From assembly GCF_027912535.1 (NCBI RefSeq), contig NZ_CP115465.1, forward strand, positions 479,001-543,000: a DNA stretch of 64,000 nt, read 5' to 3'. This stretch comes from Brevundimonas sp. NIBR11 (GTDB lineage Bacteria; Pseudomonadota; Alphaproteobacteria; Caulobacterales; Caulobacteraceae). Shown in pieces: positions 9,101-17,936 of the stretch. A model generated the notes under the pieces. That model was not told the DNA's origin. It was given only the letters and a program-made list of their open reading frames with translations, and did no database searches. The position numbers and the translations under genes were made by a program. How positions within the stretch are numbered: position 1 is the first letter of the stretch; every line of letters starts with the position of its first letter.

Positions 9101-10060
9101 CTTCATCTGTATGATGCAGAAGCCGGTGCCTGTGGCGTTGAAGAGAGCCTCGTAACGCGTCTCGGTTTCGGCCAGGGCGGCGTCGGTCTCCCGGCGATCC
9201 GTGATGTCGAACGTTACGCCCGGGAACCGTCGCGCCCCGTCGGCGTCGGTCACGATGCGTCCTTCGGCGGCGACCCAGCGAACCCTCCCGTCCGACTGGA
9301 TCAGCCGATATTCCGACCGGAAAGGCGTCAGGGTGCGAACCGTCGTCTGAACCTCCTCGGCGACGCGGTCGGCGTCTTGAGGGTGAATGGACCGGAAGAA
9401 GTCCGCGATCGGCGCTCCAACCCTCGCCATGGCCGGATCGACGCCGTACATCTCAGCGAACCGGGCATCAGCGACGACGCGATCGGCGGCGATGTCCCAA
9501 TCCCAGGTGCCGACGCCGCGGCCGGCGGACAAGGCCAGCTCAAGCCGTTCATTGGTGTCGGACCTCTGACGGTCGGCTTCCACGCGCGCGGTGGTCTCGA
9601 TGACAGTGGCGATCACCCCACCGGGCCGGCCGCTCTCGTCGGGCACTGGCCAGTAGTCGAGATCCATCCAGACCTGCTCTGGCTCGCCGCTGCGGTTCAG
9701 TGTCAGTTCCTGGTCCTTGTAGGCCAGCGTGCCGCCCGCCAGACCGACCTTCATGACGTGGTCGTTGAACGCGGCGACCTCCGGCCAGCCGTCGAGAACA
9801 TTGGAGCCCAACAGCTGCGGGTGACGACCGCCAGCGAAGATCGAATAGGCGTCGTTGTAGATCATCACCCCATGCTCTCCCCACAGAAGGACAATGGGCA
9901 CCGGCGAGGCGATCAGAAGCGACACCGTCGTCCGCAGGGACTGGGGCCAGGCCTCGATGGCGCCGAGAGGCGTAGAGGCCCAGTCGTGGGACTGAACCCG
10001 CTTCGCCATCTCCCCATGGCCGCCAGGAAAGGACTGAGTGATGGCGGCTTTTGCAGACAA
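6194..10060 (-). CDS. Large hybrid histidine kinase (PAS-PAS-PAS-GAF-GAF-PAS-HK-REC)
   Basis: A 1288-residue soluble sensor kinase. Approximate order: three PAS domains (45-420), two GAF domains (430-745), a fourth PAS (760-880), a coiled coil, a HisKA dimerisation domain with phospho-His in GGIAHDFNNLL, an HATPase (GTGLGLSMIHGF) and a C-terminal receiver with Asp in LLISDVGLPGG. No transmembrane segment is seen, so it should sense cytoplasmic ligands, redox or light through PAS/GAF. The likely start is TTG 10060, after a GGGGGA ribosome site. It is a single-gene transcript; no cognate regulator is adjacent, so phosphotransfer partners are unknown. Confidence 0.92.
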   Translation of the reverse strand: MSAKAAITQSFPGGHGEMAKRVQSHDWASTPLGAIEAWPQSLRTTVSLLIASPVPIVLLWGEHGVMIYNDAYSIFAGGRHPQLLGSNVLDGWPEVAAFNDHVMKVGLAGGTLAYKDQELTLNRSGEPEQVWMDLDYWPVPDESGRPGGVIATVIETTARVEADRQRSDTNERLELALSAGRGVGTWDWDIAADRVVADARFAEMYGVDPAMARVGAPIADFFRSIHPQDADRVAEEVQTTVRTLTPFRSEYRLIQSDGRVRWVAAEGRIVTDADGARRFPGVTFDITDRRETDAALAETETRYEALFNATGTGFCIIQMKFDADMRPVDYRIVEGNPAFEDMTGLRDANGKWVSEIAPGLERHWFELYGHVALTGETARFQNPADIFGRWYDVEALRIGDPEQHRVAILFTDITERKLTEARQKALIDLNDAIRDLTDPAEIAHASSRILAETLGVSRVGYGVMDTEAETVTIARDYNAPGVQSIAGVIHFRDFGNYIEDLARGETVIFADAANDPRVADGGAALADIRATSLINMPLIEQGKVVALLFVNNATPREWSDEDVALVREVAERVRTASERARVTASLEASERRLRFLDELTTAAQVTIDAEEILAIITRLTGEHLGASVVAYADMDPDEDGFTIRGDWTAPGATSIVGRYQLADFGRLAVEELGAGRPLIVADNLKELAPEEAATFQSIGIAATVCMPLVKERRLVGLMAVHHSAPHVWTDEELAIIREVVTRSWAHIERVHAEAERLESEKRYRTLFESIDEGFCVIEFIDGPDGPLSDYIHVEANPAYSANTGIPDIVGKRLREIVGDEADSWLSLYKGVLETGQSIRFEKELEQTGRWLELAAFRVGAVSDKQVAVLFKDLTEKKRAEIELHTLNATLEDRVAERTEELTRAHEALRQSQKMEAVGQLTGGIAHDFNNLLAGISGSLELLGKRLSEGRLNGMERYIDAAQGSAQRAASLTQRLLAFSRRQTLDPKPTDVNRLITGMDDLIRRSIGPDIELEVVGAGGLWATRIDQSQLENALLNLCINARDAMAPGGGRLTIETCNKWLDDRAAKARDLPPGQYVSLCVTDTGTGMPPEVQAQAFDPFFTTKPLGQGTGLGLSMIHGFVRQSGGQVRIYSEMGKGTTMCLYLPRYQGDVDGDEMAGMTPVAEGGHGETVLIIDDEETVRMLVAEVLGDAGYTVIEAPDGPSGLEILRTDRRIDLLISDVGLPGGMNGRQVADAARLSRPDLKVLFITGYAENAAVGNGLLAPGMEVLTKPFVMGDLAAKVHDMIEA

Positions 10061-10201
10061 CGATCGTCCCCCGTAGGCGTCCGTTGGGTCGCCGCGAACT
10101 CTCGTGAACGCGGTAAAGCTTGAATGGGTCCACGCCAGACGCTTGCCTGTGGGAGCGGCGGCCCTATGTCTTTCAGAGGCCCTGCGATCGGGTCCGAATC
10201 C

Positions 10202-10269
10202 GACTTAACGGACTATCCCGACTCTCGTCGGAGCCGCACGACCAGACTTAACGGACTATCCCGACTCTC
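10202..10269 (+). promoter_or_regulatory. Two tandem copies of a conserved element upstream of cysK
   Basis: A 25-nt sequence containing TTAACGGACTATCCCG occurs identically at 10202-10226 and 10245-10269, a 43-nt period, ending 28 nt before cysK. A third copy with one difference in 23 positions lies upstream of the ABC transporter (17911-17933, other strand). The core GGACTATCC is partly palindromic. Sharing by a cysteine-synthesis gene and an SsuA-type transporter suggests binding by a sulfur-responsive regulator. Confidence 0.65.
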
Positions 10270-10297
10270 ATTTCAACGCGACCAGCCGGAGCTCCCC

Positions 10298-11272
<975 letters not shown>

Positions 11273-11281
11273 GCCGTCACC

Positions 11282-11295
11282 GCCGGTTAACCGGC
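11282..11295. promoter_or_regulatory. 14-bp perfect palindrome before the DUF2336 gene
   Basis: GCCGGTTAACCGGC is a perfect palindrome centred on GTTAAC, 23 nt before ATG 11318 and 10 nt after the cysK stop. It contains a TTAAC half-site as seen in CtrA boxes. It could be an operator or a small hairpin; there is no T-run. Confidence 0.35.
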
Positions 11296-11317
11296 CTTGG
11301 CCTAATCTGCCTCCGTC

Positions 11318-12535
11318 ATGTCCGATCCGGCGCCCGTTTCCCCGCAAGAGGCCCCGCAGCCCGCGTTCCGCGCGCGCCACGCGCTGCTGAAGCGACTGGC
11401 CGACGTGGTGTCGCTGCCTGGCAGCCGGGTCAACGCCTTCGAACGCGCGGTGACCGGCGACCTGCTGGTCGAGATGCTACGGCTGGCCGCACCGCGGGAG
11501 CGCCAGCGCGTCGCCCAGCGACTGGCTCCTCTCGCGGAGCTGCCCAACAGCCTGGCGCGAATGCTGCTGCGGGACGAGCCGCCGATCGCCGGCCTGTTGC
11601 TGGAGCAGTGCGCGTCCCTGAGCGACGCCGACCTGGTCGCCTGCGCCCGCGACACGGGGCCGGAGCACCGCTTCCTGATGGCCAGCCGGCGCGGTCTGAC
11701 GGAGGTCGTGACGGAGACCCTGATCGGCTTTGGAGAGCAGGGGGTCATCGAAGCCCTGTTGCGCAACACCTCGGCCCGCCTGTCTCAGAGCGGCGTCGAA
11801 GCGATCGTGGCGCTGAGCCGTTCGATGCCGGTCCTGTGCGGCCACTTGCTCCGACGCCCCGAACTGAGGCCGTCGGGCGCCTATGTGATGTTCTGGTGGG
11901 CGCCGGCGGAGGATCGCAAGACGGTGCTTCAGCGCTTCGCCGTGTCCCGCGAGGTCATGCAGGAGGTGGTCGAGGACGTCTTCGCCATGGCCGCAGAGGA
12001 GGGCTGGCAGGATCCGGTCTCGCGCAAGGCCCTGCAGTTCATCGAGCGCCGCCAGCGCAACCGCGCCGCCATCGACAAGAGCCCCTACGACAGTCTGGAG
12101 CACGCCGTGACCGTCGCCGCGCGCGACGGCCTGAGCCGCGAGGTGGCCGCCGAAATCGCCTACCTTGCAGGCATCAAACCTCTGACCGGCGCCAAGATCA
12201 TGGGCGACATCGGCGGCGAGCCCCTGGCCATCCTGTGCAAGGCGACCGGGATGTCGCGGATCGATCTCCAGAATCTGTGGCGTTCCGTTAGACGTCCGGA
12301 GACCACGGCGGACGGTCGGGTTCACCCGGACTGGGACCGCGTTCAGGTCACCTATGAGATGCTGGCCGTCGATCGCGCCCAGACGGTGTTGCGTTACTGG
12401 AATTGGTCCTTGTCCTCGGCTCTTTCGCCGGATCTGATCAAGGCCATCCGTAACGGGGACGATCAGTCGCTGGATGATTATTCGACACCTGAGCGCGCCG
12501 CGATGATGGCCCTGGCGGAGAACTTCGGCCGTTGA
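11318..12535 (+). CDS. DUF2336 domain-containing protein
   Basis: A 405-residue, Ala/Leu/Arg-rich, all-helical cytoplasmic protein resembling HEAT-type repeats, with the DUF2336 region over about residues 40-300. The family is characteristic of alphaproteobacteria; its biochemical function is not established to my knowledge. A second DUF2336 protein lies 0.7 kb away on the opposite strand (13193-14302), with mucR between. The C-terminal 60 residues (YWNWSLSSALSPDL) are distinctive but unassigned. No signal peptide or membrane segment is seen. Confidence 0.75.
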   Translation: MSDPAPVSPQEAPQPAFRARHALLKRLADVVSLPGSRVNAFERAVTGDLLVEMLRLAAPRERQRVAQRLAPLAELPNSLARMLLRDEPPIAGLLLEQCASLSDADLVACARDTGPEHRFLMASRRGLTEVVTETLIGFGEQGVIEALLRNTSARLSQSGVEAIVALSRSMPVLCGHLLRRPELRPSGAYVMFWWAPAEDRKTVLQRFAVSREVMQEVVEDVFAMAAEEGWQDPVSRKALQFIERRQRNRAAIDKSPYDSLEHAVTVAARDGLSREVAAEIAYLAGIKPLTGAKIMGDIGGEPLAILCKATGMSRIDLQNLWRSVRRPETTADGRVHPDWDRVQVTYEMLAVDRAQTVLRYWNWSLSSALSPDLIKAIRNGDDQSLDDYSTPERAAMMALAENFGR

Positions 12536-12691
12536 TTCATTCGCGGTTACCACTCTGACTATAGTGCGTCGGACTGCTCGACGACATTATTGCGAACCTT
12601 GTCTGGCGCCGCATTGCTTTCGCCGCCGAACATCCGTATTTGCCGGAATCTCAATCGCCACTGTGCGGCAAGATTAAGCAAGGACAAGCTC

Positions 12692-13135
12692 GTGGACGCT
12701 GCAAGACTGGACGACCGCTCCGAACTTCTGGAAATGACCGCCGACATCGTTTCGGCCTATGTGGGCAACAACAGCGTTTCGGCCAACGATCTGCCGTCGC
12801 TGATCGCCAACATCCATGCCGCCCTGTCGCAGGTTTCGACCGGCGTCGTCGAAGTCGAACCCGAGGTCAAGGAACCGGCCGTGCCGATCCGCAAGTCGAT
12901 CAGCCCCGATTTCCTCATCTGCCTGGAAGACGGACGCAAGTTCAAGTCGCTGAAGCGGCATCTGCGCACCAAGTACGACATGAGCCCGGAAGAATATCGC
13001 GCCAAGTGGAACCTGCCCAAGGACTACCCGATGGTCGCCCCGAACTACGCCAAGGCCCGCTCGGATCTGGCCAAGCAGATGGGCCTGGGGCAGGGCGGCC
13101 GTAAGCCGGCCCGCGCGACGCGCGCCAAGAAGTAG
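12692..13135 (+). CDS. mucR: MucR/Ros family transcriptional regulator
   Basis: A 147-residue regulator starting at GTG 12692 (AAGGAC ribosome site about 7 nt upstream). The N-terminal half carries the oligomerisation helix (LLEMTADIVSAYVGNN). The C-terminal half is the Ros/MucR DNA-binding fold with ICLEDGRKFKSLKRHL, TKYDMSPEEYRAKWNLP and a basic tail. MucR proteins bind AT-rich promoters in an H-NS-like manner; in Caulobacter they oppose or cooperate with CtrA and SciP at cell-cycle promoters. The 156-nt leader has TATAGT (12560-12565) as a possible -10. A terminator follows at 13160. The two DUF2336 genes flank it. Confidence 0.93.
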   Translation: MDAARLDDRSELLEMTADIVSAYVGNNSVSANDLPSLIANIHAALSQVSTGVVEVEPEVKEPAVPIRKSISPDFLICLEDGRKFKSLKRHLRTKYDMSPEEYRAKWNLPKDYPMVAPNYAKARSDLAKQMGLGQGGRKPARATRAKK

Positions 13136-13159
13136 TCTTCGGCTTCTCGAAGATCGGAT

Positions 13160-13188
13160 GCCCGCTTCCGCAAGGAGGCGGGCGTTCT
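13160..13188 (+). terminator. Terminator between mucR and the convergent DUF2336 gene
   Basis: A 10-bp stem (13160-13169 with 13174-13183, one G-T pair) closes on a GCAA tetraloop and is followed by GTTCT. It lies between the stop of mucR (13135) and that of the minus-strand gene (13193), so it may act both ways. Confidence 0.7.
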
Positions 13189-13192
13189 GCCG

Positions 13193-14302
13193 TCAGGCCG
13201 CCGCCGAACTCCGGCGCATACGCCAGAAGCGCAGGGTCCGCAGCGCCGCGTCACGCTGCAGTTCGGCATAGAGTTTGGCGTAGCTGCCGGCCTTGCCCAT
13301 GGCGTTCTCCTCTCCGCCGATGATGACCACGGCGAAGGTCAGGAAAAGGGAGCGGTCGAGGTCGGCGGCCTTACAGATGACCGCCAAGGCGTCGAGCTCC
13401 TTCTTCTCCACGATCTGGCTGGCGGTATGGAAGTCTACATCGGCCAGTTGAGCGAGGGCGATCAGGAAGGAGGTCCGGCTGCCTGAGCGCAGGAAGCGGG
13501 CCAGCATGGTCGGGGTCAGCTGATTGGCGGCGCGGAGCTCGTCAACATAGGCCAGGCATTCCGAATAGTCGGCGGGCAGAGCGCCGTCCTCGGTGGCGAC
13601 GCGGGCGCGACCGGCGGCGAGTGCGCTTTCCAGAAGGGCCGGGTCCATGGCGGCGTTCTGTTCAAGAATCTGCTGGCGCAGCCGGGCCTCGACGACGAAA
13701 TACATGTCGTTCAGGAGGTCCGCGGGCAAGCCCTTGCGCTGGACCGTCGCGTCGTGGAGCGCCGGGTTGACCTTGGCGCGTTCGACGGCGGTTTCGGTCG
13801 CGGCGCGCGACAGTCGGGCGCCGTCGTTACGCAGAAGCGTCCCCAGGGTCTCGTCGTCGCCGCGCTCGACGATGACATCGGAGACGGCCTCGGACACAGT
13901 CGCGCGTTCGGACACGGCGCGCAGATGAGCCTGGCCCTTGGAGCGGACCACGCCCAGAAGATCGTCGTCGGTCAGGATCGTGGAGGCGCGCAGCACGGCG
14001 TCGGCGACGGCCGCCTCGTCGTTAGCCAATCGGCGGATCAGACCCCTTGGCGCATCCGGCGACAGAGCGAACCGTGCCGAAAGCTCGGCGCGGACGGCGG
14101 TCTCCATCTCGGCGGTCAGGTCGGTCAGGACGGAATCGTAGAGGGCGTCCTCGGCGGCGCTGCGCTGAACCGTGCCGAAGAAATGCTCGGTCAGTTCCCG
14201 CAGCAGGGCGCGGCGTTTCTCGCTGGACGGTTCCTGGGCGAGGACGATCAGGTCCGGCAGGCGCGAGCCGGTCTCGATCGGTGCTAAGGCGGCGTCGCTC
14301 AT
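13193..14302 (-). CDS. DUF2336 domain-containing protein (second copy)
   Basis: A 369-residue all-helical protein of the same DUF2336 family as 11318-12535, though clearly diverged. The repeats around residues 60-260 (RGLIRRLANDEAAVADAVLR, LGTLLRNDGARLSRAATE) match the family pattern, and the C-terminus ends in YAELQRDAALRTLRFWRMRR. Function unknown. Its start overlaps the stop of the upstream secreted-protein gene by 4 nt (ATGA), so the two are translationally coupled. It converges on mucR. Confidence 0.75.
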   Translation of the reverse strand: MSDAALAPIETGSRLPDLIVLAQEPSSEKRRALLRELTEHFFGTVQRSAAEDALYDSVLTDLTAEMETAVRAELSARFALSPDAPRGLIRRLANDEAAVADAVLRASTILTDDDLLGVVRSKGQAHLRAVSERATVSEAVSDVIVERGDDETLGTLLRNDGARLSRAATETAVERAKVNPALHDATVQRKGLPADLLNDMYFVVEARLRQQILEQNAAMDPALLESALAAGRARVATEDGALPADYSECLAYVDELRAANQLTPTMLARFLRSGSRTSFLIALAQLADVDFHTASQIVEKKELDALAVICKAADLDRSLFLTFAVVIIGGEENAMGKAGSYAKLYAELQRDAALRTLRFWRMRRSSAAA

Positions 14303-15204
14303 GGCAGGCTCGGGTCTTCGTTGGCGACCACGCGCCGACGGCCGCGCGCGTCCCTCGCCGGAACCTCGTCGTCTGCGGGCTGCTGCTGGGCGGCCAGATC
14401 AACGGAGACGCTGTCGAAATAGACGGGCTCGGGAAGGGTCGTGGGGTCCGGGCGATGTCCGGCGTCGCGGTGCACCGAATAATAGCGGGCGCCGGGCTGG
14501 CCAGACTGCACAGGGGCTTGGTTGGGGGCTCCCTGGGTCGGAGCAGAGAGAGCGGCTTGTTGCTGGGCCTGGGCTCCGGTCTGACCCTGCTGCACCTGGA
14601 AGATGAGGGCGTCGCGGCGAGGGGCGTTGGGGTCCCCAGGATCGGCGGCCACGGGTTGCGAGGCCTGGGGCTGAACCGTCGGGGCCTGGACGGACTGCGG
14701 GACGCTGAAGACTGGCGCGTCGCGGCGTGGGGCCATGGGATCGACGGCGGCGCCGGTGACCGGCGGAGGCGCGGCGGGCGCTGGCGCGACGAGCGCCGCT
14801 GGCGGGGAATAGACGGGGGCCGGCGCGGCCACTTCGGTCGTCGCATAGGCAATGGGATCGGGGGACCCAGGGGCATAGGACGGGGCGACGCGCGGGCCGA
14901 TCCACGCGCTGGCCGGGGTCAGGCCACGCGACACCGCGATGGCGGAGACCGGGGCCTGCATGGCGGGACGGTTGTAGCCTTGCGACGGAGCCATGCGGCG
15001 CGGGATCATGCCGTTGCGGACGCGGGCCTGAGCGGCGACGACATCGGCAGGGGTGGTGTCAGCCGGGCGGTTGGCCCAGGTCAGGTAGCGGCCTGCGGCG
15101 GGGGCTGCCCCGGTCGTATTCTGGGCGGTCGCTCCCGTGGCCAGTAGGCATGCGCCCGCTGTCGCCGTCAGCAAGGTCAGGATGCGAGGGGCGCGGTGCG
15201 GCAA
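14299..15204 (-). CDS. Secreted Pro/Ala/Gln-rich protein of unknown function
   Basis: About 301 residues if translation starts at TTG 15204. That start gives a good signal peptide (MPHRAPRILTLLTATAGACL, cleavage after ATAQ) and has GGGAG 7-8 nt upstream. A GTG at 15267 would add 21 residues but overlaps a CtrA-like box and has no clean signal. The mature part is low-complexity, rich in P, A, Q and V, with a repeated DP-APRRDA-FQV/FSV module near residues 155-205. It is probably an extended periplasmic or envelope protein. It is translationally coupled to the downstream DUF2336 gene. No family recognised. Confidence 0.65.
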   Translation of the reverse strand: MPHRAPRILTLLTATAGACLLATGATAQNTTGAAPAAGRYLTWANRPADTTPADVVAAQARVRNGMIPRRMAPSQGYNRPAMQAPVSAIAVSRGLTPASAWIGPRVAPSYAPGSPDPIAYATTEVAAPAPVYSPPAALVAPAPAAPPPVTGAAVDPMAPRRDAPVFSVPQSVQAPTVQPQASQPVAADPGDPNAPRRDALIFQVQQGQTGAQAQQQAALSAPTQGAPNQAPVQSGQPGARYYSVHRDAGHRPDPTTLPEPVYFDSVSVDLAAQQQPADDEVPARDARGRRRVVANEDPSLP

Positions 15205-15257
15205 AGGCGGGCTCCCGTTCGGAGAGGAACGTACGGCACAGCCTAGAGCGCTGCGGC

Positions 15258-15273
15258 TTAACCCCACGCTAAC
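15258..15273 (-). promoter_or_regulatory. Possible CtrA box upstream of the secreted-protein / DUF2336 operon
   Basis: TTAACCCCACGCTAAC fits TTAA-N7-TTAAC with one mismatch. It lies about 55 bp upstream of the preferred TTG start at 15204, the usual position for a CtrA-activated promoter. CtrA itself is encoded at the left edge of the window. Confidence 0.4.
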
Positions 15274-15285
15274 AGACGTAAAGGC

Positions 15286-16047
15286 CTAGGCACGATCCCG
15301 CAGCAGGCGGCGCTCGATCAGGCGAGTGGTTGCGTTAAGCGCCAGACCAAGGGCTGCGAGACAGGCGAGGGCGGCCAGAAGATCGGCCGTGCGCAGACGA
15401 TTGCCGGCCTCCAGAAGACGCCAGGCCAGACCCTGCGCCGCGCCGGAGCCGGAGACGAACTCCGCCACCACCGCGCCGACCACCGCCTGACCAGCCGCGA
15501 CCCGCAGGCCTTCCAGGGCGAAGGGCAGGGCGGAGGGGAGACGCAGACGCCAGAGGCGTTGCAGGGGTGTCGCGGCGTGGAGGTCAAATAACCGTTCCAG
15601 ATCCGGGTCGGCGGACTTCAGCCCCGTCAGGACGCCCGAGAAAATCGGGAAGAAGGCGATGGCGGCGGCGAGGGCCGTCACCGCCCGATCGGCGTGGTCG
15701 AGGCCGAACCAGATGAGGACCAGAGGCGCGATGGCGACCACGGGGGTGACCTGAAGCGTTACGGCCAGGGGGGCCACGGCGCGTTCGGCCGGGCGGCTGA
15801 GCGACACGCTGACGGCCAAGCCGCCGCCGACGAGGGTCGCGACGATCAGGGCCTTCAGGGCCATCCAGAAGGTCTGGAGCGCCGAACCGGCGAGTACCGG
15901 GCCGTTGTCGAGCAGGGCGCGAACGACGTCGGAGGGCGGGGGCAGGAAGTAGACCGGGACGTCCAGCAGTAGGACCGAGATCTCCCAGATCGCCAGCAGG
16001 GCGGCGGTCAGAGCGAGGGCGGGGAGGGCGTCGAAGAGGCGTTTCAT
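15286..16047 (-). CDS. ABC transporter permease, SsuC/TauC/ThiX type
   Basis: A 253-residue inner-membrane permease with about six transmembrane helices and the BPD_transp_1 fold. The cytoplasmic coupling loop (EAA-like region) lies near EFVSGSGAAQGLAWRL and the preceding RLPSALPFALEGLRVAAGQA. It overlaps the ATPase gene upstream by 4 nt (start 16047, ATPase stop at 16044-16046), completing a three-gene operon: binding protein, ATPase, permease. Members carry sulfonates, taurine, nitrate or the thiamine pyrimidine. The shared cysK element upstream of the operon favours a sulfur compound. Confidence 0.9.
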   Translation of the reverse strand: MKRLFDALPALALTAALLAIWEISVLLLDVPVYFLPPPSDVVRALLDNGPVLAGSALQTFWMALKALIVATLVGGGLAVSVSLSRPAERAVAPLAVTLQVTPVVAIAPLVLIWFGLDHADRAVTALAAAIAFFPIFSGVLTGLKSADPDLERLFDLHAATPLQRLWRLRLPSALPFALEGLRVAAGQAVVGAVVAEFVSGSGAAQGLAWRLLEAGNRLRTADLLAALACLAALGLALNATTRLIERRLLRDRA

Positions 16048-16796
16048 TCTGAGCGCCCCATGGAAAGGTCGAGCGCATCGGCCACGGTCTCGACGGCCTC
16101 GCGGTAGGCGGGGGCGCGGCGCCAGTCGACCGGACGGGGCAGGGGGCCGGGCATGGGGATGTCGGCGACGGTGCGGCCGTCGGCGGCGGACAGGACGGCG
16201 ACGCGGCCTGCGAGATAGGCGGCCTCCTCAACGTCGTGGGTGACGAACACCACGGCCATCGGGCGGGCAATCCAAAGCGTGTGCAGGTCCTCGATCAGGC
16301 GTCGGCGGGTAATGGAATCGAGGGCGGCGAAGGGCTCGTCCAGCAGAAGGAGGTCGGGCTGGATCGACAGGGCGCGGGCCAGCGAGACGCGCATCGCCAT
16401 GCCGCCGGAGAGCTGGCGAGGGCGGGCGGTGGTGCGATCGCCGAGGCCTACGGCGGCGAGGGCTTCATCGGCGCGGCGGCGGGCTTCGACGGCGGGGACG
16501 CCGGACAGTTCGAGAGGCAGGGCGACGTTGGTGCGGGCGTCGGCCCAGTGCATCAGGGTGGGGCTCTGGAAGACGAAGCCGGTGCGGCCAGTCGGACGGA
16601 CGACAGTTCCGGAGGCGGGCTGTTCCAGACCGGCGAGCAGGCGCAGAGCAGTGGACTTGCCGGCGCCGGAAGCGCCGACGACCGCGACGATCTCGCCGGG
16701 TGCGATGCTCAGGTCGAGCGGGCCGAGGGCGGGGCGGCCGGAGTAGGCGACCGTGACGCCGGAAAGGCCGGCGACCGCCCCGTCGGCTTCAGCCAC
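16044..16796 (-). CDS. ABC transporter ATP-binding protein, SsuB/TauB type
   Basis: A 250-residue ATPase. Walker A is GASGAGKST, the signature is LSGGMAMRVSLARAL, and Walker B is LLLLDEPFAALD followed by the FVTHDVEEAAYLAGRV switch. Two copies should pair with the permease at 15286-16047. The start overlaps the end of the binding-protein gene by 8 nt and the stop overlaps the permease start, so all three are co-translated. Substrate family is the NitT/TauT group. Confidence 0.92.
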   Translation of the reverse strand: MAEADGAVAGLSGVTVAYSGRPALGPLDLSIAPGEIVAVVGASGAGKSTALRLLAGLEQPASGTVVRPTGRTGFVFQSPTLMHWADARTNVALPLELSGVPAVEARRRADEALAAVGLGDRTTARPRQLSGGMAMRVSLARALSIQPDLLLLDEPFAALDSITRRRLIEDLHTLWIARPMAVVFVTHDVEEAAYLAGRVAVLSAADGRTVADIPMPGPLPRPVDWRRAPAYREAVETVADALDLSMGRSE

Positions 16797-17823
16797 GGCC
16801 GGGCAGGAAGTCGTCGGTGAAGGCGCTGCGCCAGCGCAGGTCGGTGGGGTAGACGCCAGCTTGCGAGGTCACCTCGAAGAAGGCCTGCCACCGGTCGGCG
16901 GTCATGGCGCCGAGGCCGTAGAGGGCGGCGTCGCCGGAATCCACGATGCCGTTCTCGCTGAGCTTGGTGCGAGCCTGATCGAGGATGTCCTGGGTCATCT
17001 CCGGATTGGCCTGCCGGATCAGGGCGTCCGCGGCAGCCGGGTCGCCCCGGATGTAGTCGCGCCAACCCTCGGCGGAGGCGGCGATGAAGCTGCGCAGGGC
17101 GGCCGAGTTGTCGCGTGCGAACCCGTCCGGCGACAGGACCATGGTGGCGTAGGACGGGTAGCCTTCGTCCGCGAGGAGGAAGACGCGCGGCTCGAAGCCG
17201 GCCTCCTTCTCGATCGTGTAGGGCTCGGAGGTCAGGTAGCCCTGTTGAACCGCGCGGTCGTCGGCGAGGAAGGGCGCGGGGTTGAAGTTGTATTTGCGGA
17301 CCTGATCGTCGGTGAAGCCGTATTTGGCCTTAAGCCAGACCCAGAACGCCGTGATAGAGGCGTCGGCCAGCAGGAAGGGGCGGCCGGCGAGATCGGCGAT
17401 GCCGGTTAGGTCGGGATCGGGGTGGGCGATCAGGACCTGGGGGTCCTTCTGGAAGAAGGCGGCTACGGCTTTCACCGGGGCGCCTTCGGCGACGAGATTC
17501 AGGGGGATGAAGCTGTTGGAGCCCATACCCAGTTCGACCGCGCCGGAGGCCAGAAGCTGGGGCACGTTCACGCCGGGGCCGCCTTGCATGATCTGGACGT
17601 TCAGGCCGCGTCGTTCGTAGGCGCCCGAGGCGAGGGCCTGGTAGAAGCCGCCGTGCTCGGCCTGGGCGCGCCAGTCGGTGGCGAAGCGGATGCGGACGCG
17701 GCCCTGGTCGTCGACGGGCGCTTCGGCGTTGTCGCAGGAGGCCAAACCCATGGCGGTCACGGCGACCCCGCCCGCGAGAACGAGCCGGCGGTTGACGACG
17801 GATTGGGTCGAGCGGCGCTGCAT
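16789..17823 (-). CDS. ABC transporter substrate-binding lipoprotein, NMT1/SsuA-like
   Basis: A 344-residue periplasmic binding protein. The N-terminus has RR at 12-13, a hydrophobic core and a lipobox GLASC with Cys30, so it is probably a lipoprotein exported by Tat or Sec. The fold is NMT1/THI5-like: FATDWRAQAEHGGFYQALA and QGGPGVNVPQLLASGAVELG form the ligand cleft, shared by HMP, sulfonate and nitrate binders. It leads the transporter operon. Upstream (17911-17933) lies the same ~23-bp element that is duplicated before cysK. I infer uptake of an organosulfur compound; a thiamine-precursor role remains possible, but no TPP riboswitch was recognised. Confidence 0.88.
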   Translation of the reverse strand: MQRRSTQSVVNRRLVLAGGVAVTAMGLASCDNAEAPVDDQGRVRIRFATDWRAQAEHGGFYQALASGAYERRGLNVQIMQGGPGVNVPQLLASGAVELGMGSNSFIPLNLVAEGAPVKAVAAFFQKDPQVLIAHPDPDLTGIADLAGRPFLLADASITAFWVWLKAKYGFTDDQVRKYNFNPAPFLADDRAVQQGYLTSEPYTIEKEAGFEPRVFLLADEGYPSYATMVLSPDGFARDNSAALRSFIAASAEGWRDYIRGDPAAADALIRQANPEMTQDILDQARTKLSENGIVDSGDAALYGLGAMTADRWQAFFEVTSQAGVYPTDLRWRSAFTDDFLPGRG

Positions 17824-17895
17824 CGCCGCAAACTAGGGCGGCTGGCGACGCAAGGGAAGTGAAGCTGGGCCGGAGCCCCGGACCGGTCGAACTCA

Positions 17896-17933
17896 CCGAC
17901 TCCAAAAATGGAGTCGGGATATTCCGTTAAGTC
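17896..17933 (-). promoter_or_regulatory. Shared cysK-type element and hairpin upstream of the ABC operon
   Basis: On the minus strand 17933-17911 reads as the cysK upstream element with one change (core TTAACGGAATATCCCG). Its end overlaps a perfect 8-bp hairpin, CCGACTCC (17896-17903) and GGAGTCGG (17910-17917), with a 6-nt A/T loop. The element is about 90 nt from the binding-protein start. Confidence 0.6.
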
Positions 17934-17936
17934 GGG

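Noticed and set aside
8729..10123. 464-codon plus-strand frame over the hybrid kinase
   Set aside because: Antisense to PAS domains that are clearly coding; no protein-like pattern.
17824..17935. TPP riboswitch upstream of the NMT1-like transporter
   Set aside because: The conserved CUGAGA and thi-box elements are not present; the cysK-type element is found instead.
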